Below are positions 43,944-53,399 of a stretch of 64,000 nt of DNA, piece after piece. The translations under genes and the position numbers were made by a program. Location of the stretch: contig CALUZC010000002.1 of the NCBI GenBank assembly GCA_944325215.1, positions 1 through 64,000 of the forward strand, given 5' to 3'. How positions within the stretch are numbered: position 1 is the first letter of the stretch; the number at the start of each line of letters is the position of its first letter. The notes beneath the pieces are model-generated. The model saw only the letters and a list, made by a program, of their open reading frames with translations, was not told the DNA's origin and did not search any database. The stretch comes from an uncultured Mucispirillum sp. GTDB lineage: Bacteria; Chrysiogenota; Deferribacteres; Deferribacterales; Mucispirillaceae.

Positions 43944-44570
43944 ATGAAGAAAATTATTTTAACAATATTATTTACTATGGTAGCTGTTATAAGTTATGCT
44001 CAAACTAATAATTCAGGAAATAATGTAGATAATAGAGACTGGATTAATAAAGAATATAAAAATAAATTTAAATACCCAGTAACTGCTGGTATTTCTGTTT
44101 TTTATGATGCATCTTATGCAAAATCAAGCATCAGTAGTTATAATAGATTTCATCATGGTGGTGGTGCTGCTTTAACATCTAAATTAAGTTTTTCCAAATA
44201 TTTAGCTTTTGGTCTTGACTTATCACTTGCAGGAACAACAAAAAAATTAAATAATAATACAAAATCAAACTTTACTTCTTTTGCCATAGCTCCATCACTA
44301 ATTTTCCAAAGAGAAACAGAAAGAAATCAGGCAGGGCTTGTGCCATGGGGTGGTGTTGGTGTATTAATTACTGCTAATAATTATGATGTAACAAATACCA
44401 CAAATGGTGGATTTGGTTTTACATTTAATGTGGGTTTAAGGTATAACTTTAAAGAAAATTTTTATACTGGTGGCAGGCTTGACTATTTAGTTTCCCCTAT
44501 TGTAGATTCTGTCCATAAAGGTGCTTTACAAAGTATAAGAGTTGGAGTTGAAGCAGGATACAGATTTTAA
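43944..44570 (+). CDS. Outer-membrane beta-barrel protein, OmpA/OMP_b-brl type
   Basis: 208 aa. The signal peptide ends near ISYAQ. The mature part has alternating strands (GISVFYDASYAKSS, GGGAALTSKLSFSK, FGFTFNVGLRYNF) and ends in a terminal aromatic YRF, the usual barrel-assembly signal. Ligand or role unknown. The operon with the two preceding genes ends at the terminator at 44602. Confidence 0.82.
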   Translation: MKKIILTILFTMVAVISYAQTNNSGNNVDNRDWINKEYKNKFKYPVTAGISVFYDASYAKSSISSYNRFHHGGGAALTSKLSFSKYLAFGLDLSLAGTTKKLNNNTKSNFTSFAIAPSLIFQRETERNQAGLVPWGGVGVLITANNYDVTNTTNGGFGFTFNVGLRYNFKENFYTGGRLDYLVSPIVDSVHKGALQSIRVGVEAGYRF

Positions 44571-44601
44571 AATTACTTAAATATACTACTATAAATTATT
44601 C

Positions 44602-44624
44602 AGGCTCTGTAATTTACAGAGCCT
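44602..44624 (+). terminator. Terminator after the outer-membrane operon
   Basis: AGGCTCTGTA/TACAGAGCCT, 10-bp stem with 3-nt loop. There is no clear T-run. Confidence 0.6.
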
Positions 44625-44701
44625 AAGTGTTATATAAGAATTATTTAAATAATAAAATAGATTATTTGATTACTTAAAATCTAAAAAAGATGAGTTTACC
44701 A

Positions 44702-44733
44702 GCACTTTATCTTTTTAATAAAAGATAAAGTGC
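44702..44733. terminator. Terminator between convergent genes
   Basis: GCACTTTATCTTTT/AAAAGATAAAGTGC, a perfect 14-bp stem with a 4-nt loop, flanked by T-rich and A-rich sequence. It lies 12 bp from the hisD stop on the - strand. Confidence 0.75.
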
Positions 44734-44744
44734 ATTTTTAAAAT

Positions 44745-46016
44745 TTACATTCTTACTTTTATACTGTTTGCATGGGCCTGCAGGTTTTCATGCTCTGCCA
44801 TAGTGATAATATTTGCACCATTTTCCTGTAATGACTTTTTGTTATAATATATTATACTTGAGCGTTTGAAAAAGTCATATGTGCCAAGTGGAGAGAAAAA
44901 TTTAGCACTGCCCCCTGTTGGAAGCACATGGTTTGGACCTGCATAATAATCCCCTGCTGCTTCTGGTGAATTTTCACCTACAAATATTGCTCCAGCATGG
45001 CGAATTTTACCAATATGGCTTAATGCATCATCAATATATAATTCTAAATGTTCTGGTGCTATATTATTGGCAACTTCACATGCTTCATCTAAATTATCCA
45101 CTAAAATTATGGCAGAATGTTTTTCCAGTGATACTTTTGCAATATCTTTTTTTGGCAGGTTTTCAAGCTGAGCATATACTTGCCTTTCTATTTTTTCTGC
45201 CAGTTCCTTATTCCAAAGAATAGTAACAGCAGAAGCAAGTTCATCATGTTCGCATTGAGCAAGCATATCAGATGCTACATATTCTGGTCTTGCATTATCC
45301 CCTGCTATTATTAATATTTCACTTGGACCTGCTATCATATCAATATCACATACACCAAAAACAAGTTTTTTTGCCATTGCCACATAAATATTACCAGGAC
45401 CAGTTATTTTATCCACCTTTTTTACAGTTTCTGTGCCGTAAGCTAAAGCTGCAACAGCCTGAGCTCCACCTATTTTATATATTTCACTTATACCACAAAT
45501 ATCAGCAGCTACTAAAACGGCACTATTTATGACACCACCAGTTGCTGGGCTTGCCATAGAAATATGCTTTACACCTGCAGCAACAGCAGGCAAAGCATTC
45601 ATTAATACAGATGAAAAATAGGCAGCCTTACCACCAGGAACATATATACCTGCACTATCAAGTGGAGTTATTTTCTGCCCCAGCATTGCTCCCTTTTCTG
45701 TTTCATAAAGCCATGTTTTTTCCATCTGCATTTTATGAAATGATAATATATTTTCTTTTGCCTGTTTTATAGCTTCAATTAATTTTGCATCAGTATTTTT
45801 ATAAGCTTCTTCTATTTCTTTTCTGCTTACTTTTATATTATCTTTATTTATATCAAACTTATCAAACTTTTTTGTGTATTCAAAAAGGGCAGTATCCCCT
45901 CTTTTTCTAACATCTGCTATTATATCGGAAGCAATCTGCAAATAATCGCCTTCCATAATAGCTCCTCTGTTTTTAATTTCTTCTAATTTTTTATCATTTT
46001 TATTAATTATCATCAT
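44745..46016 (-). CDS. hisD: Histidinol dehydrogenase
   Basis: 423 aa. Performs the last two steps of histidine synthesis (L-histidinol to L-histidine, two NAD+). The signature ITGPGNIYVAMAKKLVFG and IDMIAGPSEILI, the metal-site QCEHDE and NHVLPTGGSAKFFSPL are present. The start overlaps the 3' end of the GGDEF gene by 14 bp. No other his genes are nearby. Confidence 0.96.
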   Translation of the reverse strand: MMIINKNDKKLEEIKNRGAIMEGDYLQIASDIIADVRKRGDTALFEYTKKFDKFDINKDNIKVSRKEIEEAYKNTDAKLIEAIKQAKENILSFHKMQMEKTWLYETEKGAMLGQKITPLDSAGIYVPGGKAAYFSSVLMNALPAVAAGVKHISMASPATGGVINSAVLVAADICGISEIYKIGGAQAVAALAYGTETVKKVDKITGPGNIYVAMAKKLVFGVCDIDMIAGPSEILIIAGDNARPEYVASDMLAQCEHDELASAVTILWNKELAEKIERQVYAQLENLPKKDIAKVSLEKHSAIILVDNLDEACEVANNIAPEHLELYIDDALSHIGKIRHAGAIFVGENSPEAAGDYYAGPNHVLPTGGSAKFFSPLGTYDFFKRSSIIYYNKKSLQENGANIITMAEHENLQAHANSIKVRM

Positions 46017-47091
46017 CTATCCCCATAACCATGCTTTCAACAGCTAAACCATTTTCTCGTTTAATTTTTCCTTTTGCACCATAAAGCCTGCTATCAGCAA
46101 GGCGAACAATATCTTCAAAAGAATTAAAATTGCCAGCTTTAACAATAACAACACCTGCACAAAAGCCATTTTTTACATTTATATTATCATTATATTCTGT
46201 TTCTTCCACTGATTTTATTAGCCTTTTGGCTAAATCATTCAGCTTGTCTTTATCAGTAGTTTCTGTAAACAAATAAAATTCATCACCACCAAACCTGCCT
46301 AATATATCATAATCACCAATACATTCACGCATATTTCTAGCAATGATTTTTAATATTTCATCACCTGCTAAATGTCCAAGCTCATCATTAATATATTTAT
46401 AATTATTTAAATCAAACATAATAAATGTAAAACTTCTGCCGTTTTCCTTATATTCTTTAAAAGAGTTATTGCCTGTTAAATCAAATATAAATTTATTAGG
46501 AAGCCCTGTTAAATAGTCTGTATTTGCCTGCATCTCCAGTAAAAATGCATTATCCAGCTTTCTTAAAGCTATGGAAGCAATTAATGCAAATTCTTCCACA
46601 AAATCAAAGTTATATTCTTTTGTAAACCTGTTTTTATCACTGGAATAAAACCCTAAAGCTGCCACCATTCTGCCGTTATCTGTAATAGGCACAAGCACAT
46701 ATGAATATTCTATATCCTGTGGCATAAGTTGAAATTCTTTATGTATAACTGCCTTATCTGTTCCAGAACGAACTTCATCATCTAAAAATGTATATGTAAA
46801 TGCTTCATGGCTTATAATTCTAACTCTTGAACCTACACTTTCATAATTTTGAGCAACAGCAAGACTGTCCTTTCTTATAAATAAAACTGCACGTTCAATA
46901 TCAAAGATTTCTTCTATATACTTAATAGGTTTGTTGCTTATTTCATCAAGATTATCACTTAAAAGCATAGAAAATTGTATTACTTTAAAGCCATTATGCT
47001 TTGCTTCATTTTCCTTTACACGCATAACCATGCTTTCAAGCTCATTTTTAAGGTCATAATTTTCTTTTAACAGGTTGCTAATGTTTGACAT
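46003..47091 (-). CDS. Diguanylate cyclase with GAF/DUF484-like sensor
   Basis: 362 aa. An N-terminal coiled coil (1-35), a GAF/DUF484-like sensor domain (about 40-190), then a GGDEF domain with intact active-site GGDEF (LGRFGGDEFYLF). It should make c-di-GMP from GTP. No EAL domain. The upstream HAGD segment (LGHLAGDEIL) is the usual conserved box. Confidence 0.92.
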   Translation of the reverse strand: MSNISNLLKENYDLKNELESMVMRVKENEAKHNGFKVIQFSMLLSDNLDEISNKPIKYIEEIFDIERAVLFIRKDSLAVAQNYESVGSRVRIISHEAFTYTFLDDEVRSGTDKAVIHKEFQLMPQDIEYSYVLVPITDNGRMVAALGFYSSDKNRFTKEYNFDFVEEFALIASIALRKLDNAFLLEMQANTDYLTGLPNKFIFDLTGNNSFKEYKENGRSFTFIMFDLNNYKYINDELGHLAGDEILKIIARNMRECIGDYDILGRFGGDEFYLFTETTDKDKLNDLAKRLIKSVEETEYNDNINVKNGFCAGVVIVKAGNFNSFEDIVRLADSRLYGAKGKIKRENGLAVESMVMGIDDDN

Positions 47092-47109
47092 TTTTTGCTC
47101 CTTATAAAA

Positions 47110-49500
47110 TTATAACTGCCCCCAGTTATCGCCTTTTTCACCGTTTACAACTAAAGGCACAGAAAGTTCTACTACATTTTCCATAAGCTTTTTTATTTCT
47201 TCCATAAATGTATCAACTAAACTTTCTTCCACTTCAAAAATAAGTTCATCATGTATTTGTAAAATTGATTTAGCATTTATGTTGTTTTCCTTAATATATT
47301 TATCACAGGCTATCATAGCAAGTTTTATTATATCTGCTGCACTGCCTTGAATAGGTGCATTAATAGCCATACGCTCTGCTCTCATTCGAAGATTTGCATT
47401 TCTACTGTTTATATCTTGTATAAAACGTTTCCTGCCTGAAATAGTGCTGCAAAAACCATGTTCTTTCGTCTGTTTTATAATACTTTCAATAAATTCTTTC
47501 ACTTTAGGATAAAGGGCAAAATATCCATCTATAAAATTTTGTGCTTCTTTCCTTGTTACCTTTGTATCCCGCGATAATCCAAAGGCAGAAAGCCCATATA
47601 ATATACCAAAATTTACAGCCTTTGCAATTCGCCTAATCTCTGGGTTAACTTGCTCCATAGATGATAAATGAAAGATTTTTAATGCAGTTAATGAGTGAAT
47701 ATCTTCATTATTATTAAAAGCTTTTAATAGGTTTTCATCTTGGGACATATGGGCTAATATGCGTAATTCTATTTGAGAATAGTCAAAAGATACTAGTTTA
47801 TACCCTGCTTTTGCTTTAAAAGCACCCCTTAATATTTCTGCATATTCCCCTTTTTGTGGAATATTTTGCATATTAGGGTTAATGGAAGAAAGTCTGCCTG
47901 TTGCTGTTCCTGTCTGCTTAAATTCTGTATGTATCCTGCCATCATCTTTTACAAAATCCAGTAAGTTTAGAGTGTATGTTGATAAAAGTTTATTTAACTC
48001 TCTATACTTTAGCACTGTTGATAAAAATTCTTCATGTTCAGGGTAAGTAATAAGCAAATCTTTTAAAGTTTCTTCATCTGTTGAATAGCCACTTTTATTT
48101 TTTTTAGCACCTTTTAGACCTAATTTATCATAAAGAAAAGCTGCCATTTGTTTTGGAGAGTTAGGGTTTAAATCCTGCCCTGCATAATCACTTATTTTGA
48201 TATATATTTTTTCTACATCTTTTTTTAGCACTTCAGCAGTATTTTCTATTTCTTTTGCATCTATTAATATACCTGCCTGCTCCATTTCTGCTAATATATA
48301 AATAACAGGCAGTTCCATATTATAGTATAAATCCACTAAGTTATTTTGCTCTAATTTTTCCTTTATATCTTTTGTTTTTTCCACTACTTTTGATAAAAAT
48401 GCACCAGCATCTTCATCTTTTAAGGGCTTAATACCACCTAAATCTGGGTTTAAAAGATAATCAGCAATTAATATATCAAGTGGTTTTTCTTTAATTTTTA
48501 TATTTTCTTTTATTAATGATTTTATATCGTAAAAATATTCTGTATCGCTATTATTATATTCAAAATAGCTTTTCTCATCTGCCTGATATATTTTGCCGTT
48601 ATAATAAGCTGTAATAACTGGCTGTTCTACTTTTTTATATTCTAATGCAACATTCTTTGCTTCCACATTTAATGATGATAAATGTTTATTTAATTTATAA
48701 AGCTCATAGTAAAACTTTAATTTTTCTTCATCGCGTTTAATGTGAGTGCATTCCATATTATCAATAAAGAAAAGCTCTACTAATTTCCTGCTTAAATAAG
48801 CGTCCTGCCTGCCCTGCTCTATTTTTTCTTTTGTTTTTCCTTTTAATTTATCAATATTTTCAAAAATATTATCAAGTGTTTTATATTCATCAAGTAATGT
48901 TTTAGCTGTTTTAGGTCCAATACCTGCAATACCGGGTATATTATCAGAGCTGTCCCCCATTAATGCAAGCATATCAGGTATACTTTCAGGGTAAAGCCCA
49001 AATTTTTCATATACTTTTTCTCTATCTATTACTTCATCTTTTTGGTAATCATATATCTGCACTTTATCATGTACAAGCTGGTGCAAATCTTTATCTTTTG
49101 TAACTATCCATACATTATTATTAAGTGTTTTTGAAAGAGTATTAATTACATCATCTGCTTCATAGCCTTCTACTATATATATTTTATAACCAGTATAGGG
49201 CAGTATCTCTTTTAATATATTTTGCTGGATTATTAAATCTTCTGGCATAGCAAGGCGAGTTGCCTTATATTCAGAATACATTTCATGGCGTCTGTTTTTA
49301 CCCTTTGCATCAAATATAATAATAATATCATCAACAGATTTATTGTTTTTTAATTTTTCTAAAACAGACAAAAAGACATGGATAACACCAGTTGGCACGC
49401 CATTAGCAGTTAAGGGCGGCACATTGTAAAATGCTCTATAAATTACAGAGTTACCGTCTATTAAAACGGTAACTTTATTCATGTTATTATCTTCTGCCAT
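47110..49500 (-). CDS. polA: DNA polymerase I
   Basis: 796 aa. The N-terminal 5' nuclease domain (VLIDGNSVIYRAFY, YEADDVI, GDSSDNIPGI) is complete. The C-terminal polymerase has FDYSQIELRILAH, IRRIAKAVNFGILYG and IHDELIFEV. The middle 3'-5' exonuclease region is short, and its first motif (D-x-E) is not visible, so proofreading is probably lost. About 130 residues shorter than the E. coli enzyme. The start may be the second Met. Confidence 0.96.
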   Translation of the reverse strand: MAEDNNMNKVTVLIDGNSVIYRAFYNVPPLTANGVPTGVIHVFLSVLEKLKNNKSVDDIIIIFDAKGKNRRHEMYSEYKATRLAMPEDLIIQQNILKEILPYTGYKIYIVEGYEADDVINTLSKTLNNNVWIVTKDKDLHQLVHDKVQIYDYQKDEVIDREKVYEKFGLYPESIPDMLALMGDSSDNIPGIAGIGPKTAKTLLDEYKTLDNIFENIDKLKGKTKEKIEQGRQDAYLSRKLVELFFIDNMECTHIKRDEEKLKFYYELYKLNKHLSSLNVEAKNVALEYKKVEQPVITAYYNGKIYQADEKSYFEYNNSDTEYFYDIKSLIKENIKIKEKPLDILIADYLLNPDLGGIKPLKDEDAGAFLSKVVEKTKDIKEKLEQNNLVDLYYNMELPVIYILAEMEQAGILIDAKEIENTAEVLKKDVEKIYIKISDYAGQDLNPNSPKQMAAFLYDKLGLKGAKKNKSGYSTDEETLKDLLITYPEHEEFLSTVLKYRELNKLLSTYTLNLLDFVKDDGRIHTEFKQTGTATGRLSSINPNMQNIPQKGEYAEILRGAFKAKAGYKLVSFDYSQIELRILAHMSQDENLLKAFNNNEDIHSLTALKIFHLSSMEQVNPEIRRIAKAVNFGILYGLSAFGLSRDTKVTRKEAQNFIDGYFALYPKVKEFIESIIKQTKEHGFCSTISGRKRFIQDINSRNANLRMRAERMAINAPIQGSAADIIKLAMIACDKYIKENNINAKSILQIHDELIFEVEESLVDTFMEEIKKLMENVVELSVPLVVNGEKGDNWGQL

Positions 49501-49503
49501 AAA

Positions 49504-50430
49504 TTATTTTACAGGATATAACCAGTGGCTATATTTTTGATTTTTACCTTTTACCACATCAAAAAATGCTGCTTGAATTTTTTGAGTGATTTCACCACGG
49601 CTGCCGCTGCCTATAATTCTGCCATCAAGCTCTCTAATTGGTGTAACTTCTGCTGCTGTGCCTGTGAAAAATGCTTCATCAGCTAAATAAAAATCATCTT
49701 TTGTAAACCTTTGCTCTACTATTTCATAACCTAAATCAGAAGCAAGGTGCATAACTGCATCACGAGTAATACCTCTTAAAATAGAAGTCATTGGAGTAGT
49801 AATGATTTTACCATTTTTTACAATAAATACGTTTTCGCCACTGCCTTCAGCCACATAGCCTTCAGTATCTAAAAATAAAGCCTCATCATAGCCGCCTAAA
49901 ATAGCTTCCCTTTTAGCAAGAACGCTTGCCACATAGTTACCACAAGTTTTAGAACGTGTAGCTGTAGAATTTACATGAAATCTGTTAAAAGAAGATGTGC
50001 AAACCTTAATACCTTTTGCCATACCTTCTTCACCAAGATAAGCACCCCAGTTCCAAGCAGCAATAGCTGTTTCTACTGGGTATTTTTCATCTATCTTAAT
50101 ACCAAGGCCGCCATCACCTAAATAAACAATTGGGCGAATATAACATTCTTCTAAATTATTTGCTTTAATAGTTTCAATAGTTGCCTGACATAATTCATCA
50201 ATAGAATAACCAGGGTTAATCATAAAAATACGTGCAGAATCTAAAAGCCTTTGCATATGCTCTTTTAAACGGAAAACAGCAGAACCATTATCAGTTTTAT
50301 AGCAGCGAATACCTTCAAATACACCAACACCATAATGAAGTGTATGGGTTAATATAGATACTTTTGCATCTTCTTTTCCTACAAGATGACCATTCATCCA
50401 AATCTTACTATCATTACTTACTGCTGACAT
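49504..50430 (-). CDS. ilvE: Branched-chain amino acid aminotransferase
   Basis: 308 aa PLP enzyme, fold type IV. WMNGHLVGKEDAKVSILTHTLHYG and VFEGIRCY at the N-terminus; the PLP lysine is in TRSKTCGNYVAS; EGSGENVFIVKNG and ITRDAV follow. Transfers amino groups to branched-chain 2-oxo acids. AAGGAG site; gaps of 15 and 3 bp to its neighbours suggest one transcript. Confidence 0.96.
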   Translation of the reverse strand: MSAVSNDSKIWMNGHLVGKEDAKVSILTHTLHYGVGVFEGIRCYKTDNGSAVFRLKEHMQRLLDSARIFMINPGYSIDELCQATIETIKANNLEECYIRPIVYLGDGGLGIKIDEKYPVETAIAAWNWGAYLGEEGMAKGIKVCTSSFNRFHVNSTATRSKTCGNYVASVLAKREAILGGYDEALFLDTEGYVAEGSGENVFIVKNGKIITTPMTSILRGITRDAVMHLASDLGYEIVEQRFTKDDFYLADEAFFTGTAAEVTPIRELDGRIIGSGSRGEITQKIQAAFFDVVKGKNQKYSHWLYPVK

Positions 50431-50445
50431 AATTTTCTCCTTATA

Positions 50446-51441
50446 TTAATATGGCATTTCCACAGTTAATGGTCTTGTCATTAAATCTTTTACAGAATCA
50501 CGTGGGTTTTTTCTTTCATATATTATTTTATAAACTTCTGTACATATTGGCATTTCAACGCCTCTTTCCTGAGCTGCTAAATAAACAGCTTTAGCAGTTG
50601 GCACACCTTCTGCCACCATTTTCATAGAGTGAGTAATTTCATCAATATCTTTACCTAATGCTAAAAGTTTACCAACACTATAGTTTCTTGACTGCTCACC
50701 AGTGCATGTTAATACTAAATCACCAAGACCAGAAAGCCCTACAAAAGTTTCCCTTTTTGCCCCATAAGCCAGTCCAAAACGTGTGATTTCTGCTAACCCC
50801 CTTGTAATTAATGCAGCACGTGCATTATTATCAAGAGCCATACCGTCGCTTAATCCTGTAGCAATTGCTATAACATTTTTAACTGCTCCACCGACTTCTA
50901 AACCTATCATATCATCTGAAGTGTATACTCTAAAATAATCACATGATAATGTTTCCTGCCACCATTTTGCAAGGGAAGCAGAATAAGATGCAATAGATAC
51001 AGATGTTGGTTTTTTCTGAGATAATTCTTTTGCAAAAGAAGGACCAGAAAGCACTGAATACTTAGCCGTAACTTCGCTGGATATTACAGATAACATTAAT
51101 TGACCAGTAGAAATTTCAACACCTTTTGTTGCAAGTAAAATATTTTTACCAGTTAAGCTTTTGGCATAAGTTTTTGCCATAGTTCTAGTAAATTGTGATG
51201 GAACAGACCAAATAATATAATCTACATCACAATTTGAAATATCGTCCATTGGTTTTGCTGATACATTTTTTGGCAGTAATAAATCAGGTAAAAAAACAGG
51301 GTTTACATGAGCATTGTTTATTGCTTCTATAATTTCTTCTTCTCTAACATACATTATAACTTCTCTGCCATCTCTGGCTGCCAAAGTTGCAAGGGCAGTT
51401 CCAAAACTACCACCACCAATAACTGCTACTTTATTATTCAA
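50446..51441 (-). CDS. gpsA: Glycerol-3-phosphate dehydrogenase (NAD(P)+)
   Basis: 331 aa. Makes sn-glycerol 3-phosphate for membrane lipids. NAD-binding GGGSFGTALA at 9-18, SGPSFAKEL, the catalytic Lys region VGGAVKNVIAIATG and GLSGLGDLVLTCT are canonical. The start codon is TTG, supported by GGAGGAG six bases upstream. First gene of the - strand cluster. Confidence 0.96.
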   Translation of the reverse strand: MNNKVAVIGGGSFGTALATLAARDGREVIMYVREEEIIEAINNAHVNPVFLPDLLLPKNVSAKPMDDISNCDVDYIIWSVPSQFTRTMAKTYAKSLTGKNILLATKGVEISTGQLMLSVISSEVTAKYSVLSGPSFAKELSQKKPTSVSIASYSASLAKWWQETLSCDYFRVYTSDDMIGLEVGGAVKNVIAIATGLSDGMALDNNARAALITRGLAEITRFGLAYGAKRETFVGLSGLGDLVLTCTGEQSRNYSVGKLLALGKDIDEITHSMKMVAEGVPTAKAVYLAAQERGVEMPICTEVYKIIYERKNPRDSVKDLMTRPLTVEMPY

Positions 51442-51678
51442 TTTATCTCCTCCAATAATTTAGCATCTTACACTAAAAAATATGAAATGATTATAATAAT
51501 TTTTTTTAAAAAAATAAAGAGATAAAAATGTATTAATAGAATTTTTTAATATATATCTATTTAATATTTATTCTAAATAGGAATATATAGTTTTTTAACT
51601 TATTATTTTTCTGTTTTTATGGACTTTAAAAATATTACTTTCCAAATAAAATAAATATATATAATTCATAATTTTTTA

Positions 51679-51705
51679 TTGACATTCCCCCCCCCATGAT
51701 ATAAT
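51679..51705 (+). promoter_or_regulatory. Promoter with a C9 tract in the spacer
   Basis: TTGACA (51679-51684) and TATAAT (51700-51705) are both perfect consensus but only 15 bp apart. Nine C residues (51687-51695) lie in the spacer. Slippage by +2 would give the optimal 17-bp spacing, so expression of the next gene may switch on and off. Confidence 0.72.
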
Positions 51706-51731
51706 GAGCAAAACTTTTTATGGAGTGCATT

Positions 51732-52415
51732 GTGAATAAATATTCTATTTTATTTATGACCTTGACATTATTACTATTAACAGGGTGTTTTATTACCCCA
51801 AAAACATACCTGTTTGATGCAAATACTAACGGAGAAAATTATATCATTCCTAATATAAAAAAAAGTGAAATAAAAAATATTGGCGATACTATTTTAGTGC
51901 AGGGGGTTAAATATAAATCAAGCAAAATTACAATTAATAGTTCATCTAATTATAATGCACCTCGTGGTGAATATTATTTACTGTATGAATATAAACCATG
52001 GAATGCAGGCAATAAAGAAATTTATAATAAAGTATACAGGTATAGTCTATTAGAATTTGATTACGGCATTATATTAACCCATGAGAATAAGCTTTATACT
52101 GCATTTGTTAATACGTATGGCACTATATATACTCAATATCTTATTAAATCATCTGATTATACGATTGATAATGAATATTATATAGAGAAAAAAGATAATT
52201 TAGTAAAAACACTTATTTATACAGGTAAAAGTGGAGATACTATCAAATTTTTATATAGAGAATATTATAGTGATTTAGTAAGGCAGGCATTTGATATAGA
52301 ATTATCATATGATTTAAAAGACGGCAATATTATATCCTGCAAAGGTGCAAAAATACAAGTGCATGATGTAACAAATACATCTATTAAATATACTGTTATT
52401 TCAGGCTTTAACTAA
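51732..52415 (+). CDS. Putative lipoprotein under a phase-variable promoter
   Basis: 227 aa from GTG 51732, set by GGAG six bases upstream. Signal peptide with lipobox LLTGC. The mature part is Tyr-, Asn- and Lys-rich and predicted beta-rich; no family recognised. It is a single-gene unit with convergent neighbours. Surface exposure would make sense of a switchable promoter, but that is inference. Confidence 0.75.
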   Translation: MNKYSILFMTLTLLLLTGCFITPKTYLFDANTNGENYIIPNIKKSEIKNIGDTILVQGVKYKSSKITINSSSNYNAPRGEYYLLYEYKPWNAGNKEIYNKVYRYSLLEFDYGIILTHENKLYTAFVNTYGTIYTQYLIKSSDYTIDNEYYIEKKDNLVKTLIYTGKSGDTIKFLYREYYSDLVRQAFDIELSYDLKDGNIISCKGAKIQVHDVTNTSIKYTVISGFN

Positions 52416-52468
52416 ACATACTGATTTTTAAAGTTTATGTGCTATTTATATAATTTTGGCTGTTAAAA

Positions 52469-53332
52469 CTATCTTCCTGTCCAGGAAAAGATACGCTTAA
52501 CTATTTCTTTATCCACATACAATATTCTTCCCTTTAATGGCATTAAGTATTGATTATGTAGTGTTGGAATACTGAAAAAATACCGCGTTATACTACGCCT
52601 GTTGATTTTTAGTGTAATAGATGCGGTAGGCCTTTGTGGTATTTTAATATGTTCATCTTCTACAAAGCCTTCAGCTTCACTTGATAACAGCTCCTCTATA
52701 AAATTTTGAGCTTTCTCTTCTTTTATAATATTTTTTCCATTATACAACCAGCCATTTTCTGTTCTAAGCAGCGTAAAAAAATCTGTTCCTAAACTTGCCT
52801 CAATACTTTTAATTTGTGGGTAATATGCCTGAAATAACAAAGTATCAGAAAAAGCACCCGCATCTTTTGGTAAAAGGCTTAATGCTCCAGAATGAACTAC
52901 TAGTATATCAGGGTCCCCTGTTTTTGTAATATATACATATTCTTCATCCTGCTCCACTCTATTGCCTATGGCAATAGTTACAATCTGACCATTATAATCT
53001 AATATTAAATATCCATTACTTCCTATACTGTATTCTGGAGCATCAACAGAGGCAGATACTCTTTCATCAACATTTAAATCACTTAATCTATTTAATAATT
53101 TTGTTACTTTACTTCTATCTGCTTCCCAGTCAGAATCTATTACATACCACACACCCTTTCTTTTCTCAAGCTGAAGGCTGTATGCTGATGTTCTATATTC
53201 CATAGCTGTAATGCCTTTAATATCTGGTAAAAGTTTTTTAAATATTTTTCCTTTTAATTTCCTATAAGGAAGAAAATATATTGCCGCAAGCACTGCTATA
53301 AGTATTATTATGCTTATATTAGCCCATAACAT
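52469..53332 (-). CDS. DUF4340 protein
   Basis: 287 aa. One N-terminal membrane helix (4-22), then beta-rich repeats with GVWYVID-DWEADRSKVTKLLNRLSDL, typical of DUF4340. In many bacteria this domain is encoded with ABC transporter genes of the gliding type, but none is adjacent here. Function unknown. Confidence 0.78.
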   Translation of the reverse strand: MLWANISIIILIAVLAAIYFLPYRKLKGKIFKKLLPDIKGITAMEYRTSAYSLQLEKRKGVWYVIDSDWEADRSKVTKLLNRLSDLNVDERVSASVDAPEYSIGSNGYLILDYNGQIVTIAIGNRVEQDEEYVYITKTGDPDILVVHSGALSLLPKDAGAFSDTLLFQAYYPQIKSIEASLGTDFFTLLRTENGWLYNGKNIIKEEKAQNFIEELLSSEAEGFVEDEHIKIPQRPTASITLKINRRSITRYFFSIPTLHNQYLMPLKGRILYVDKEIVKRIFSWTGR

Positions 53333-53399
53333 AATTAAAACTCCATTATTGTTATATTAATAAACATATCGTCTTATTATGAATATTAGTTTAGCTTTT

